Assembly: GCA_965203215.1 (NCBI GenBank)
Contig: CBDBBY010000001.1
Location: 992,001-1,056,000 of the forward strand
Reading direction: 5' to 3'
Source: CBDBBY01 sp965203215
Lineage (GTDB): Bacteria > Pseudomonadota > Alphaproteobacteria > Rhodobacterales > Rhodobacteraceae
Length of the DNA stretch: 64,000 bases
The notes under the pieces: generated by a model
What the model was told of the DNA's origin: nothing
What the model saw: the letters and a program-made list of their open reading frames with translations, nothing else
The model's database searches: none
Part shown: one piece after another, positions 9,308 through 18,712 of the stretch
Numbering within the stretch: position 1 is the first letter of the stretch
Layout of the letters: every line of letters starts with the position of its first letter
Position numbers and translations under genes: made by a program

Positions 9308-9883
9308 TTACCTACTTTCAATATCCACCTGGTCCGATTCAAGCCACGATAGTATCTTTTTTAGCTTATCCGCATCGCATCCTTCAATAATGCCTTCATA
9401 GCTTTTCTCGCTGAGAGTGCGGCTTACGAAATAGCTTACGGTTCCGTCCTCCTCCGTGCCGATCTCTACCTTGCCGAATTCGCTGCGCCAAACAACGCAA
9501 ATCTCCCACGCTTCGTCCGCATAAACATCATCAGGCCGCTTCCAATTTTCCTGCGTCCCGAGCAACTCGGCGATTCGGTCCCTGTTGACCTTCAACTGTT
9601 GCCTTGCCCCTCCCTTAAGTCGGGCAGCCCGAAGAATTTGGGCGTCAATCGTGTCCAAGATCTCCTTTTCTGCCTTGGATTCCTGCTCGCGCTGATCATT
9701 GACGGCCGTCCATTCAAGACCTTTCCTGTCGGGTCCAAATGTCGCTACGCGTTCGCAATCGAATTGCCCTTCACCATCTCTTTCGTACTTTCGTGGCGGA
9801 GGGCCTGATGTGCTCGTCGATGCCACGCTACAGAAATCGACGGTCGAAGCCCGGTTTTGGATCTTGGCCTCTGGTGCTGTCAT
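9308..9883 (-). CDS. hypothetical protein, 191 residues
   Basis: A soluble, acidic, charged protein starting MTAPEAKIQNRAS. The first 35 residues are low-complexity. The middle (KAEKEILDTIDAQILRAARL) is predicted helical, and the last 80 residues (EAWEICVVWRSEFGKVEIGT...GTVSYFVSR) look like a compact alpha/beta domain. No membrane segment or known motif is visible. It is followed within 80 bp by a second small ORF and preceded by a third, suggesting a small accessory operon. I do not recognise the family. Confidence 0.55.
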   Translation of the reverse strand: MTAPEAKIQNRASTVDFCSVASTSTSGPPPRKYERDGEGQFDCERVATFGPDRKGLEWTAVNDQREQESKAEKEILDTIDAQILRAARLKGGARQQLKVNRDRIAELLGTQENWKRPDDVYADEAWEICVVWRSEFGKVEIGTEEDGTVSYFVSRTLSEKSYEGIIEGCDADKLKKILSWLESDQVDIESR

Positions 9884-9968
9884 TTCAATTCTCTCGACTT
9901 TCGAAATTCTTTCCGGCCGACAACATCCTCGGCTGTCAGCGTTCCGAAAAACGACCTTACTGGTACGC

Positions 9969-10103
9969 TCAATCCATTATATCCCCTCGCCCGTCAATGT
10001 ATTCGCCGTCAACCAATTTAATTTCGTCCAATGCCCTATTCAGCTTCGGGATAGCCGCGTCCTCTACATCCGGACTACAGAAGGCCGTCGAGTTCATGAG
10101 CAT
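9969..10103 (-). CDS. possible small or truncated ORF
   Basis: 44 codons from ATG 10103 (MLMNSTAFCSPDVEDAAI) ending GRGDIMD. The frame stays open upstream to about 10193 without another ATG, so this may be the 3' end of a gene cut off next to tdm. It lies just upstream of and in the same direction as the 9308-9883 gene. Confidence 0.25.
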   Translation of the reverse strand: MLMNSTAFCSPDVEDAAIPKLNRALDEIKLVDGEYIDGRGDIMD

Positions 10104-10229
10104 TCGCCCGGCGAAAATGTTCCCAGCGGCTAGCAAGTTGGAATCCGCGGATTGCCCTGCTGACAGGGGAAAAATGCGTCTTTCGTGACGTGAAGTTCAG
10201 CCTAACAGCTGATCCCGCTGAAACCAAAT

Positions 10230-12608
10230 TCAGCTGGTTTCGTAAATCCCTCTGACGCGCTTCTTTTGCGGGTCGAAATGCGGAAACGCCACAACCGACG
10301 CGCTCAGTCGTTTTTGCTGCCCGTCCAGCTGCCCGACTTCGACTTCGGTTCCGACTGCGGCGTGCGTGACGTCGAGCCGCGCAAGGGCAATGTTTTTCCC
10401 AAGCATCGGCGATTTGACCGCAGAGGTGATTTCTCCCACCTGCGCCTTGCCGATGCGAACGCAGTCTCCGGTGGACGGCACGACGCCCCCGCTCAATTCG
10501 AGACCCGCAAGTTTTTTGACAGGGCTTGCCTTGCGCTTTTCCAAAGCCGCACGGCCGATGAAATCATCCGGTTTCGATTTCAGCGGAACGGCAAAGCCGA
10601 TGCCGGCTTCGAACGGATCCGTCTGGTCGCTGAATTCGCAACCCGCGAACACCAATCCGCACTCTATGCGCAGGACGTCGAGCGCTTCGAATCCGAGCGG
10701 CGCAATTCCGAATTCTTCCCCGGCCTTCCACACGGCGTCGAAGATGGTCTCGGCATCCTTCGGGTGGCAGAAAATCTCGTAACCCAGTTCGCCCGTGTAC
10801 CCGGTTCGGCTGACGACGCAGGCCGCGCCCCGGAAATCCCCCAACCTCGCGACCGAGAACCTGAACCACTCCAATTCGTCTATCGCTGGCTGCGCGGGCG
10901 CCGACCACATGATTGATTTCAAGAGATCGCGCGAGGCCCTGCCTTGAACGGCGATGTTGTGCAGCTGATCGGTCGAAGATCGCACCCAGGCATTCAAATT
11001 GCGTTTTGCGGCCTGTTCCCGAAGCCACAATCCCGACGCATCCGACCCTCCGATCCATCTGAAATTGTTCTCCCCGAGCCGATAGATCGTCCCGTCGTCA
11101 ATCATTCCGCCATGCTCATAGCACATCGCCGTATAGACGACCTGGCCGACGGAAAGTTTCTTGACGTCCCGGGTGACGCATGTCTGCATCAATCTTTCGG
11201 CGTCCGGACCGGTAACCTCGTACTTCCTGAGAGGCGAGAGATCCATCACCGCGACCCTTTCGCGGCAAGCCCAGTATTCGCTGATCGTCCCGAGCCCGGA
11301 GAAAGTGTTGGGCAGCCAGTATCCGGCGTATTCGATGAAATCCCGAGTGCGTCGGGCGAAGCACTCGTGAAAACCCGTGTTCTTCGTGCCCTCCATGTCC
11401 GCCTCCGCAGATTTCCGATATCCGTATGATCGCTTGAAGTCCTCTTCGGCCGCGTAGGTTCTCACCTGAATGTCGGTCGGGTTCCAGCCGTTCGCCGAGT
11501 CGACGTCGCAAGGGCACGCCGTGGACACGCAAACCAGATCTGAAAGCGCTCTCAGCAGGACGTAATCTCCGGGCCTCGACCAAGGCTCGTCCATTCCGAC
11601 CGCATTCGCATCGTCGATCATGGTGTTGAAAAAGAAGTTTATCGCGGGCCACCCCGCTCGCGGCCGCACTCCGTATTCAGCAAGCCGGGAATTCATGTTG
11701 TCGGAGCAGTTCAGGTGCCCCGGGTAACCCAGATCCTCGTAGTAACGTGCCGTGCATGCGAGACCGAATGTGTCATGCCTGCCGCACGTGTCCTGAACGA
11801 TCTCGACGAGCGGGTCGAAATCGACGTTGAAATACTTCGAATAGATGCCCGGCGCGGGGTAGACCGACCCGGTCAACGAACGAGTCGCCGTCGGATCGAT
11901 TTCCCGTTCGAGTCCCTTGTCCAGTCCGCGAAGCGCGAAAGCTTGGAAATCGGAACACTCCCGGCCTTGCACGTCGAGCACCTGAATGTATTCGCCGGCC
12001 TTCACCTCGTAGCAAACCGCTTCGCCGGGTTGCACGTTGATGTCCTTCAAAGGATCAGCGAGCGGGTCGGGCGGAGCGAACTTCGCCACTTCAGGGCCCG
12101 GATCTGCCCTGCGGATGTAGAGAGCCAGGCCGGTCGGCGGATTCTGCTCCCCGGGCAGCATGGCCGCTCCCGGCGCGGAAACGATCAGCAAGCCATCGGC
12201 TTGCGCGACGAACGTCGCCATGTCTCCGGGTCGGGATCCCTCGCCCAGCGCCTTGACGGCATCTCCCGCGCTCAGGTTGAATCCAGATGCCGTCAGAGCC
12301 GCAAGCACCCGCAATCCGGAATCGGACCCATCGGCCAGCACTCTGAAGGTATCCGCCGGCCGGCCATGCCCGGCGGCGCCGATCATGGCCGCGTCCGAAA
12401 CGCCTTGCGACGAAAAAAACACCAGTTCCGCAGGCTGAAGACCTTCCAGATCCAGCACGGAGAGCTCGTCGCCCTCACTGATCCGCACCGCTCTCGATCC
12501 GCCGCCCGGAATCGGGTGGCGCTCAACGCCCCAAGGAAGAACCGGAAGGCCGGGAGCGATCACGCCGCTTCTCTCGTAGGGCGTTTCGAAAACCGGTCGC
12601 ACGTTCAT
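10230..12608 (-). CDS. tdm: TMAO demethylase-like protein Tdm (DUF1989 + GcvT fusion)
   Basis: 792 residues. The N-terminal half holds DUF1989-type sequence (about 190-400, with a weaker related stretch at 1-170). The C-terminal part (about 430-790) is a GcvT aminomethyltransferase domain that binds tetrahydrofolate. Tdm splits trimethylamine N-oxide into dimethylamine and formaldehyde, with the folate domain accepting the one-carbon unit. Cys301, Cys365 and Cys367 (HLNCSD and TACPCD) are candidate zinc ligands, spaced as I recall for characterised Tdm. The ATG overlaps the permease stop (TGATG), so it is the last gene of the operon and is translationally coupled. A role in another methylated amine is possible. 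Confidence 0.82.
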   Translation of the reverse strand: MNVRPVFETPYERSGVIAPGLPVLPWGVERHPIPGGGSRAVRISEGDELSVLDLEGLQPAELVFFSSQGVSDAAMIGAAGHGRPADTFRVLADGSDSGLRVLAALTASGFNLSAGDAVKALGEGSRPGDMATFVAQADGLLIVSAPGAAMLPGEQNPPTGLALYIRRADPGPEVAKFAPPDPLADPLKDINVQPGEAVCYEVKAGEYIQVLDVQGRECSDFQAFALRGLDKGLEREIDPTATRSLTGSVYPAPGIYSKYFNVDFDPLVEIVQDTCGRHDTFGLACTARYYEDLGYPGHLNCSDNMNSRLAEYGVRPRAGWPAINFFFNTMIDDANAVGMDEPWSRPGDYVLLRALSDLVCVSTACPCDVDSANGWNPTDIQVRTYAAEEDFKRSYGYRKSAEADMEGTKNTGFHECFARRTRDFIEYAGYWLPNTFSGLGTISEYWACRERVAVMDLSPLRKYEVTGPDAERLMQTCVTRDVKKLSVGQVVYTAMCYEHGGMIDDGTIYRLGENNFRWIGGSDASGLWLREQAAKRNLNAWVRSSTDQLHNIAVQGRASRDLLKSIMWSAPAQPAIDELEWFRFSVARLGDFRGAACVVSRTGYTGELGYEIFCHPKDAETIFDAVWKAGEEFGIAPLGFEALDVLRIECGLVFAGCEFSDQTDPFEAGIGFAVPLKSKPDDFIGRAALEKRKASPVKKLAGLELSGGVVPSTGDCVRIGKAQVGEITSAVKSPMLGKNIALARLDVTHAAVGTEVEVGQLDGQQKRLSASVVAFPHFDPQKKRVRGIYETS

Positions 12609-14581
12609 CAGTCAATCCCCAACGCTTTCTTCCGCGCAGACGACCAGCGCAAGATCAGATGATCGACCATCAGCCCCATGAATGCAACGCAAAGGCCCAG
12701 GACCAATCCCTTGCCGACGTCCGTGGAGGACAAAGCCCTCTGCATCTCCTGTCCGAGATCCTGCGTGCCTATGAAGGCGGCGATGATCACCATGAAAAGC
12801 GAAAACATGACGGTTTGATTCAAGCCGACGGCGATCGTCGGGAGCGCCATGGGAAACCTGACTTTCCACAGTTTTTGCCTGCCGGTCGCACCGCTCATGT
12901 CCGCGGCTTCCAGCAAGTTCGTAGGCACGGATCGCAGCCCTTCAATCGTATACCGAACAATCGGCACAAGGCCGAAAATGATGACGGCCCCGATCGCGGC
13001 GACGTCGTTGACGCCGAAAAGCATGACGACCGGAATGAGATAGATGAAGCTCGGAAAGGTCTGGGCGGTGTCGCAGACGAGAAGAAGCCATTTCGCCCGG
13101 AAATCCGACTTCGATGCCCAGACGCCGAGCGGCAACCCGACCGCCAATGCCACGAAGACCGCGAAGCTGACCATGTAGGCCGTTATCATTGCGCGGTCCC
13201 ACCACCCGGACATCGCGATCAAGCCGACATATGCTATGCAGACCACGGCCGATCTAAGCGATCCAACGATCCATCCGAATCCTGCGAACAACGCGATGAC
13301 TGCCGTGTACGGCAACCAGAGATAGGCGTCGCGCATCGGAATGAGCACTTGCGTGATCAGGAACGCCCGAAGCGCCTGCGTCACAGGGTCGGCAATCCCG
13401 ATGAACCAATCGACGCCGGTGTCGATCTGCTTGTAGAGCGTCAAGGCTTGGCTGCGCTTGATCTCGTCCGCAATCGGCCAGAACTGGGCCGCGACAAAAG
13501 CTGCCGAGGCGAGCGCCGCCCAAATGATCAGGAGGCGGTTCCTCTCATGCCAAGGCGTGCCCTTCGCGAAATGAACCGGCTCCTTCACCACCCATGCCTT
13601 CGAGCATCTGTCGAGCATGACGGCGACAAGCACGATCGATATGCCGATTTCAATCGAGCGGCCGACTTTCAGCGCCTGCAGCAGCTGCAGCAGCTTTTGT
13701 CCGAGTCCAGGCATTCCGATGAAGCTCGCCAGAACGACCATCGCCAAGCATTGCATGATGACCTGGTTGATGCCGAGCAGTATCTCCGTCCGGGCGGAAG
13801 GCACCCTGACATGACGAAGCAACTGCCAGCGGTCCGCGCCGCACATTTTTCCGCTCTCCACGATCTCCGCGGGTATCTTCTGCATGCCGAGCAGCGTCAT
13901 CCGGATCATCGGCGGGGCCGCGAAAATTACCGTGACGATCGCGCCCGCCTTGGGACCGACTCCGATGAATACGACCACCGGGATCATGTAAGCGAAATGC
14001 GGCAGCGACTGCGCTATGTTCAGGAGCGGATTGAGTGCCTGCTCGATCCATTTTTTGTGCCACGCGGCAATTCCGAGCGCCAGTCCGACCAAGATCGCGA
14101 TGGGCGCGGCGACGACGATGACGGACAAAGTTTCCATTGCCCATTTCCACTGGCCCATGGCGGCAATCCAGCAAAACGTGCCGGCGGACAGCAAGGAGAG
14201 CCGCCAGCCGCCGAGACCGTATCCGATCACTCCGGCGGTTACGGCTACGACGCTCCAAGGTATCGGTCCGATCCGCGGCCATCTGTTCCGGCCGTAAAGA
14301 AGATTCGCCGTAACATCGAGAAGCCATTCGATCGCGGACGCGAACGCCCTCGTCGCGTAAATCAGACCCAAATCGTCCTTCACGAAGGTGAACAGCCAAT
14401 TGATCCAGTCCGCGAAAGGCCAAACCAGCCATTCCGGCGGCCTGATCATGAAATCGGGAAGCGCGAATTTCATCAACGCGAACATCGCCGCAGCCGCGAT
14501 GAGCGCCTGCCCGATCCTGTAATTCTGAGCCGCGCCGCCACGCAAGTCCTGCATGGTCGCAGTGCTTGCAGCACTGCTCAC
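12608..14581 (-). CDS. tmoW: betaine/TMAO-type ABC transporter, tandem permease
   Basis: 657 residues containing two BPD-type inner-membrane permease domains in one chain, each with the EAA-like loop (IVESGKMCGADRWQLLRHVRVP in the first half, LLEAADMSGATGRQKLWKVRFP in the second). Both match the ProW/OpuA permease family for glycine betaine, choline and TMAO. Start ATG 14581 overlaps the ATPase stop by four bases (ATGA). The duplicated-permease architecture means one polypeptide can form the whole channel. The symbol is by analogy with the TMAO importer TmoXVW; substrate is inferred from the adjacent tdm. Confidence 0.8.
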   Translation of the reverse strand: MSSAASTATMQDLRGGAAQNYRIGQALIAAAAMFALMKFALPDFMIRPPEWLVWPFADWINWLFTFVKDDLGLIYATRAFASAIEWLLDVTANLLYGRNRWPRIGPIPWSVVAVTAGVIGYGLGGWRLSLLSAGTFCWIAAMGQWKWAMETLSVIVVAAPIAILVGLALGIAAWHKKWIEQALNPLLNIAQSLPHFAYMIPVVVFIGVGPKAGAIVTVIFAAPPMIRMTLLGMQKIPAEIVESGKMCGADRWQLLRHVRVPSARTEILLGINQVIMQCLAMVVLASFIGMPGLGQKLLQLLQALKVGRSIEIGISIVLVAVMLDRCSKAWVVKEPVHFAKGTPWHERNRLLIIWAALASAAFVAAQFWPIADEIKRSQALTLYKQIDTGVDWFIGIADPVTQALRAFLITQVLIPMRDAYLWLPYTAVIALFAGFGWIVGSLRSAVVCIAYVGLIAMSGWWDRAMITAYMVSFAVFVALAVGLPLGVWASKSDFRAKWLLLVCDTAQTFPSFIYLIPVVMLFGVNDVAAIGAVIIFGLVPIVRYTIEGLRSVPTNLLEAADMSGATGRQKLWKVRFPMALPTIAVGLNQTVMFSLFMVIIAAFIGTQDLGQEMQRALSSTDVGKGLVLGLCVAFMGLMVDHLILRWSSARKKALGID

Positions 14582-15612
14582 TTCGCGTCTCCGACCAGCA
14601 CTTCCAGCGCCCGAGACCGCCGCATGGCTCCGACGACGGTGCCGCTCCGGTCTGCGACGGGAATGAATTCGCGCGTGTCGCGGACGAGTCCCCGCGCCAG
14701 CTCGCGCACCGTCGCGTTCGCAGGAACCGGATCGCCATCGAACGCGACAGAATCCGCCGGCTCGGCGAGGTACTCCGCATGAACCACTCGCGACGTGTCC
14801 ACGTCTTCAGTGAATTTGGCGACGTATTCGGTGGCGGGATCCAGAACGATCCTGTCGGGCGTATCGCATTGCTCGATCGCTCCGTCCTTCATGATAGCAA
14901 TCCTGTCCGCCAGCCGAAGCGCTTCGTCGAAGTCGTGCGTGATGAATACGATCGTCTTTCCGAGAATATCCTGCAGACGCAGGAATTCGTCCTGCATCTC
15001 CTTGCGGATCAGCGGATCAAGTGCGGAAAACGGCTCGTCCAGAAACCAAATGTCCGGCTCGATCGCCAATGATCTGGCAATTCCGACCCGCTGCTGCTGC
15101 CCGCCGGAAAGCTCTCTCGGGTAGTAATCCTCCCGTCCGGACAACCCGACCAGTTCAATCACCTCCATGGCCCGCTCCCTGCGCTGCGCGCGGTCCTGTC
15201 CGCGCATCTCGAGCGGAAACGCCACGTTGTCGAGCACCGTCCGGTGGGGGAGCAATCCGAAGCTTTGGAACACCATGCCCATTTTGCTTCGGCGGAGCTC
15301 GATGAGCTCCTTTTCGGACAACGCGCCCAAGTCGTTGCCTTCGACATGTATTTCGCCGCCGGTGAGGTCGATCAGCCGGGAAAGGCATCGGACCAAAGTC
15401 GACTTCCCTGAACCGGACAACCCCATGATGACGAGCATTTCGCCCGCGTCCATCGTGACCGAGACGTCGCGGACGGCGGCGATGTACCCGTCCGAGCGGA
15501 TGTCCTCGTAGGCCCGGCCTACTGGAACGCGTTCAAGGTATTTGCGCGGATGCGGTCCGAACAGCTTCCATGCGTTCCGGCAGGATATCACCGGACTCGT
15601 TTCGGCCGTCAT
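14578..15612 (-). CDS. tmoV: betaine/TMAO-type ABC transporter, ATP-binding subunit
   Basis: 344 residues. Walker A is GLSGSGKST (about residues 69-77), the signature is LSGGQQQRVGIA, and Walker B is IWFLDEPFSALD. The C-terminus (about 265-344, ending RSRALEVLVGDAK) resembles the CBS region of ProV-type ATPases that senses ionic strength. The N-terminal extension (NAWKLFGPHP) is typical of ProV. It powers uptake through the tandem permease encoded next. The gene follows the binding protein by 68 bp. Confidence 0.85.
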   Translation of the reverse strand: MTAETSPVISCRNAWKLFGPHPRKYLERVPVGRAYEDIRSDGYIAAVRDVSVTMDAGEMLVIMGLSGSGKSTLVRCLSRLIDLTGGEIHVEGNDLGALSEKELIELRRSKMGMVFQSFGLLPHRTVLDNVAFPLEMRGQDRAQRRERAMEVIELVGLSGREDYYPRELSGGQQQRVGIARSLAIEPDIWFLDEPFSALDPLIRKEMQDEFLRLQDILGKTIVFITHDFDEALRLADRIAIMKDGAIEQCDTPDRIVLDPATEYVAKFTEDVDTSRVVHAEYLAEPADSVAFDGDPVPANATVRELARGLVRDTREFIPVADRSGTVVGAMRRSRALEVLVGDAK

Positions 15613-15680
15613 TGATGCTACCCCGCTTTCAGCCGCGCCGAGCGATGCCCGGCGCGGCCCGGATTTGATTCAGACTTGAC

Positions 15681-16631
15681 TCAGCTTACGCCGGAGAGCC
15701 AAGGCTGCCATACATCCTCGTTGTCTTCAATCCACTGCAGCGCCGCGTCTTCCGGCTCCATCTCGTCCACGTCGACGAGCTTGGCCATTTCAGCGATTTG
15801 CGGATTGGTGAAGGATATCTTGCGAAGGACTTGATACGCGTTCGGCCACTTGTCTTCCATGCCGTCCCACGCCGCCTTCTTGAGGTAGCCGTCGGCCGGA
15901 TTGCCGCAGTCGTACGTGGCGTCCGGGTTCGGTCCTAGCGCCGGGTCATCTTTGCAGCCCTCGAAATACGTGGGGAATTCGACGAACTCGCCTTCCCATA
16001 CGGCTTCCACGAAGTTCGGCGTCCAATTGAAGATCACGACCGGCCGCTTGTTGCGCTCCGCCGCGGAAACCTCGGCCCAAAGAGCGGCAGCCGACCCCGC
16101 GTTCACGACGACGAAATCCATTCCGAGCGCTTCGACGCGCTCCGCATCGTGCTTGAGCCAATCCACGGGACCGCCGAGGAACCTGCCCTTGTCGCCGGTC
16201 TCAGGAGTAGCGAACATGGCCGCGCAGTCGTTGAGCGCTTCCCAGCTTGGAAGTCCCGGGCAAGAGTCCTTCGTCCACAAAGGGTACCACCAGTCTTCGC
16301 GCGTGACCGCGTTGTGGTCGCCCGCGTCGTGCATGCCTCCCTTGGCCAAGGCTTCGCTGAATGCAACTCCGAACGCGCCTTCCCAAACCTCTAGCTCAAG
16401 CGTCACGTCGCCGAGACGGACCGATTCGTAGACAGCCTGCGAGTCCGTCGAAACGTACTCGACATTGTTGCCTATCGATTCGAACAGATTGCCCACGACA
16501 TGGCTCATCACGATCTGGCTCGACCAGTTGTGGGTCGGTATTATGATGGGGTCGCTGCTGTCCTGCGCGAATGCCGTTGCCGGCAACGCTGCCACAAGGC
16601 CCGACGCCGCCACCGAGATTAGTTTCTTCAT
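15681..16631 (-). CDS. tmoX: betaine/TMAO-type substrate-binding protein
   Basis: 316 residues with a Sec signal peptide (MKKLISVAASGLVAALPATA, cut after AFA). It belongs to the OpuAC family. Tryptophans in PTHNWSSQ, EVWEGAFG and REDWWYPLW are candidates for the aromatic cage that binds quaternary ammonium or N-oxide groups. The ribosome site AGGAGG is the strongest in the operon, matching the need for excess periplasmic binding protein. A 164-bp gap with a perfect hairpin precedes it, which may uncouple its expression from the genes upstream. Confidence 0.85.
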   Translation of the reverse strand: MKKLISVAASGLVAALPATAFAQDSSDPIIIPTHNWSSQIVMSHVVGNLFESIGNNVEYVSTDSQAVYESVRLGDVTLELEVWEGAFGVAFSEALAKGGMHDAGDHNAVTREDWWYPLWTKDSCPGLPSWEALNDCAAMFATPETGDKGRFLGGPVDWLKHDAERVEALGMDFVVVNAGSAAALWAEVSAAERNKRPVVIFNWTPNFVEAVWEGEFVEFPTYFEGCKDDPALGPNPDATYDCGNPADGYLKKAAWDGMEDKWPNAYQVLRKISFTNPQIAEMAKLVDVDEMEPEDAALQWIEDNEDVWQPWLSGVS

Positions 16632-16753
16632 TTGGATTCCTCCTGTTGCAATGCGGGCAAGCCCCGCGGTTTTCGCCTGCCGAAAGGCATCGCGGTTTTA
16701 AATCCCGTCGACGCCCGGCAGCATCCGCGCCAACTCTCGACGCGAATTCCATT

Positions 16754-16774
16754 GCATCCGGCGCAGCCGGATGC
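16754..16774 (-). promoter_or_regulatory. intercistronic hairpin before the binding-protein gene
   Basis: GCATCCGGC and GCCGGATGC form a perfect 9-bp stem with a GCA loop in the 163-bp gap inside the operon. There is no U-run directly after it, so an RNA-stability or processing element is more likely than a terminator. Confidence 0.45.
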
Positions 16775-16794
16775 GTGATTCATATTCCGGGTCC

Positions 16795-17454
16795 TCATTG
16801 AGCGGCTTCCGCCTCCTGCAGCGGTGAACGCCGCGGCTTGCAGACCGCCGTCGGCGGAACCGATTCAGCGATGCTGCCGTGCCAATCGGGATCGAACCCA
16901 AGTACGACGGCATCCGGGTGCAGGCCCGGGTTGAACATCAGATTATGCCACCAAGCCTCTTCTCGAATCGGATCGCCGACTTCCAGTTGCCGGATCGCGC
17001 AACTGAATCTGTAGCGCTGCGCGTAAGCGCGGAATTCAAGAGTGCAAGACCCGGCTTCGGCCATCTGCGCGGCGGTCGCCGAGCGGGGCGAGAACGACGC
17101 GACCAGCGTGTCGGAAAATTTCGACGGCTGCTGGTAGTGCTCGGCGGCCAGGAACTTCAGCGCTTCGGCGCGCCGTTGCGCAGGATCGTTCGTGCGCTTG
17201 GAGATGTGCATCAATTCGGGCGCCTTGGAAAATTCCGGCTTCCTGCAGATGACCGTCACGATACTCTGGAAGCGCACCGAGCCGCACGGAAGTTCAGCTG
17301 TCGGAGAAACGCTTTCGTCGGGACGCCCCGCATGTTCGCGAACCGCGATCTGGCGGACGCGGCACTGCCACTTGAGAAACGACCGCATGTTGGGATGCGT
17401 CCTTCTTGGCCGCGAAGCGGGATGGATTCCGTCAATTGCAATCATCGGCCTCAA
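16795..17454 (-). CDS. hypothetical protein of the methylamine operon
   Basis: Up to 219 residues. The TTG at 17454 overlaps the nitrilase stop (TTGA), an arrangement that also occurs at the thiZ start; ATG 17445 is the alternative. The protein is soluble. It has a helical centre (KRTNDPAQRRAEALKFLAAE) and a C-terminal part with EEAWWHNLMFNPGLHPDAVVLGFDP cut here at NPGLHPDAVV, a conserved-looking stretch. No recognised catalytic motif. Its tight coupling inside the operon implies a role in the same pathway. Confidence 0.6.
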   Translation of the reverse strand: MRPMIAIDGIHPASRPRRTHPNMRSFLKWQCRVRQIAVREHAGRPDESVSPTAELPCGSVRFQSIVTVICRKPEFSKAPELMHISKRTNDPAQRRAEALKFLAAEHYQQPSKFSDTLVASFSPRSATAAQMAEAGSCTLEFRAYAQRYRFSCAIRQLEVGDPIREEAWWHNLMFNPGLHPDAVVLGFDPDWHGSIAESVPPTAVCKPRRSPLQEAEAAQ

Positions 17455-18284
17455 TACTCGCGCAGTGTTCCGAATGGCCGGTCGTGGCCCAAGCTCGGAA
17501 TCTTGGAGCGGGCGATATCGACATTCGAAAGATCAATGTCTGCCATGATCGTACCCCGAGAATCGCCGCCGTCGGCAAGAACGGTTCCCCACGGGTCGAC
17601 GATCAAGGAGTGGCCGTACGCCTCCCCGCCTCCCGGAACCGGCCCGACCGCCCCGGGCGCGAATACGTAGCATCCGTTCTCGATAGCGCGCGCCCTGTTC
17701 AAAACATGCCAGTGCGCCGAACCGGTCACTTTCGTGAACGCCGCGGGAACCGCGATGGCCTTGGAGCCGATCTGCGCCAATCGTCGGAACAGCATCGGAA
17801 ACCTGAGATCGTAGCAGATCGACAGCCCGATTCGGCCGAACGGAGTATCGGCTGCCACGGCGTGCGCGCCGGGAAGGACGACGGAGCTCTCGCGATAGAT
17901 TTCTTTTTCGGACAAGTTCACGTCGAAGAGATGGATCTTGTCGTAGCGGGCGCTGACCTTCCCCTCGATGTCGACGATGTACGAGCGGTTGAAGATTTTT
18001 CCGCAGCTCGATGCCACCGCGACGGAGCCGATCAGCAGCCATACGGCTTGTTCGGCCGCGAACTGGCGCAACCCGGCAAGAACCGGATGGGAATCCTCGG
18101 GCGCGGCGGGCGGAACGAGCCGGCCTTTTTCGGTTCGAAGCCCGCCGCAGTATTCGGGAAACAGAATGAATTGCGCGCCTCTGTCGGCGGCCTTGCGGCC
18201 CAGCCGCAAGGCTTCGTCCAGAGCGGAGTCGAAATCCGCTTTCGGGCGCGTCTGGACGCATGATGCCTGATAGGCGTCCGCCAC
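17451..18284 (-). CDS. carbon-nitrogen hydrolase (nitrilase superfamily)
   Basis: 277 residues with the full Glu-Lys-Cys triad: Glu44 in LFPEYCGG, Lys116 in YDKIHLFDV and Cys157 in SICYDLRFP. The HLFDV and CYDLRFP contexts are typical of the Nit/omega-amidase branch, which hydrolyses amides of dicarboxylic acids. In this operon it could remove gamma-glutamyl-amide or alpha-ketoglutaramate by-products of the ligase and transaminating steps (inference). It starts four bases after the previous gene and overlaps the next, so it is co-translated. Confidence 0.85.
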   Translation of the reverse strand: MADAYQASCVQTRPKADFDSALDEALRLGRKAADRGAQFILFPEYCGGLRTEKGRLVPPAAPEDSHPVLAGLRQFAAEQAVWLLIGSVAVASSCGKIFNRSYIVDIEGKVSARYDKIHLFDVNLSEKEIYRESSVVLPGAHAVAADTPFGRIGLSICYDLRFPMLFRRLAQIGSKAIAVPAAFTKVTGSAHWHVLNRARAIENGCYVFAPGAVGPVPGGGEAYGHSLIVDPWGTVLADGGDSRGTIMADIDLSNVDIARSKIPSLGHDRPFGTLREY

Positions 18285-18287
18285 TCG

Positions 18288-18701
18288 TCAGAACTTCCGA
18301 TAAGCTTCGCGCAGCGTCACCAGCGGGTGGCGGTCCGACATCTGGAACTTGATCAGCAGCTCGCGCGCGATCATGTCGCGGTCCTGCTGGTTGTCCGGCA
18401 GGCTGATCGAAGCCGGTATCCGCACCCAGCCGTTGATGTTCCGGTCGAACACCGCGGGCATGCCTTCCTCGTATCCCATGTGCACGTCTTCAAGCCAGTT
18501 GAGGTCGTCCCATCCCATGACTTCCATGTACTGCTTGAGGAAAGGAGTCAGGCGGTCGTAGTCCGGCACCTGATTCACGTCGTACCGGTATCCGATGTGC
18601 TGGCCGATCTCCTTTTCGCGTTCCGAGCCCAATCCCGCGGCGTCTTCAAGGAACTGGTCGACGCTAGCGATGTCCGAACCTCTGTATTTGGTGCCCGCCA
18701 T
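18288..18701 (-). CDS. hypothetical protein between mgsC-like gene and nitrilase
   Basis: 137 residues, acidic, starting MAGTKYRGSDIASVDQFLED. It contains aromatic-rich segments (YMEVMGWDDLNWLEDVHMGY) and no membrane segment or signal peptide. It is 11 bp from the glutamate-synthase-like gene and 3 bp from the nitrilase. I do not recognise the family; the position suggests an accessory subunit or pathway enzyme. Confidence 0.65.
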   Translation of the reverse strand: MAGTKYRGSDIASVDQFLEDAAGLGSEREKEIGQHIGYRYDVNQVPDYDRLTPFLKQYMEVMGWDDLNWLEDVHMGYEEGMPAVFDRNINGWVRIPASISLPDNQQDRDMIARELLIKFQMSDRHPLVTLREAYRKF

Positions 18702-18712
18702 GAATGGTCTCC

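Noticed and set aside
12659..14782. A 707-codon plus-strand ORF opposite the permease gene
   Set aside because: It is antisense to a clearly conserved permease, is made of arginine- and histidine-rich sequence typical of GC-rich antisense frames, and has no domain. The same holds for 18704-20959 opposite the mgsC/mgsB-like genes and 22635-24128 opposite the ligase and FAD oxidase.
16754..16774. Rho-independent terminator inside the operon
   Set aside because: The hairpin is perfect but is not followed by a T-run on the transcribed strand, and the genes on both sides belong to one functional unit.
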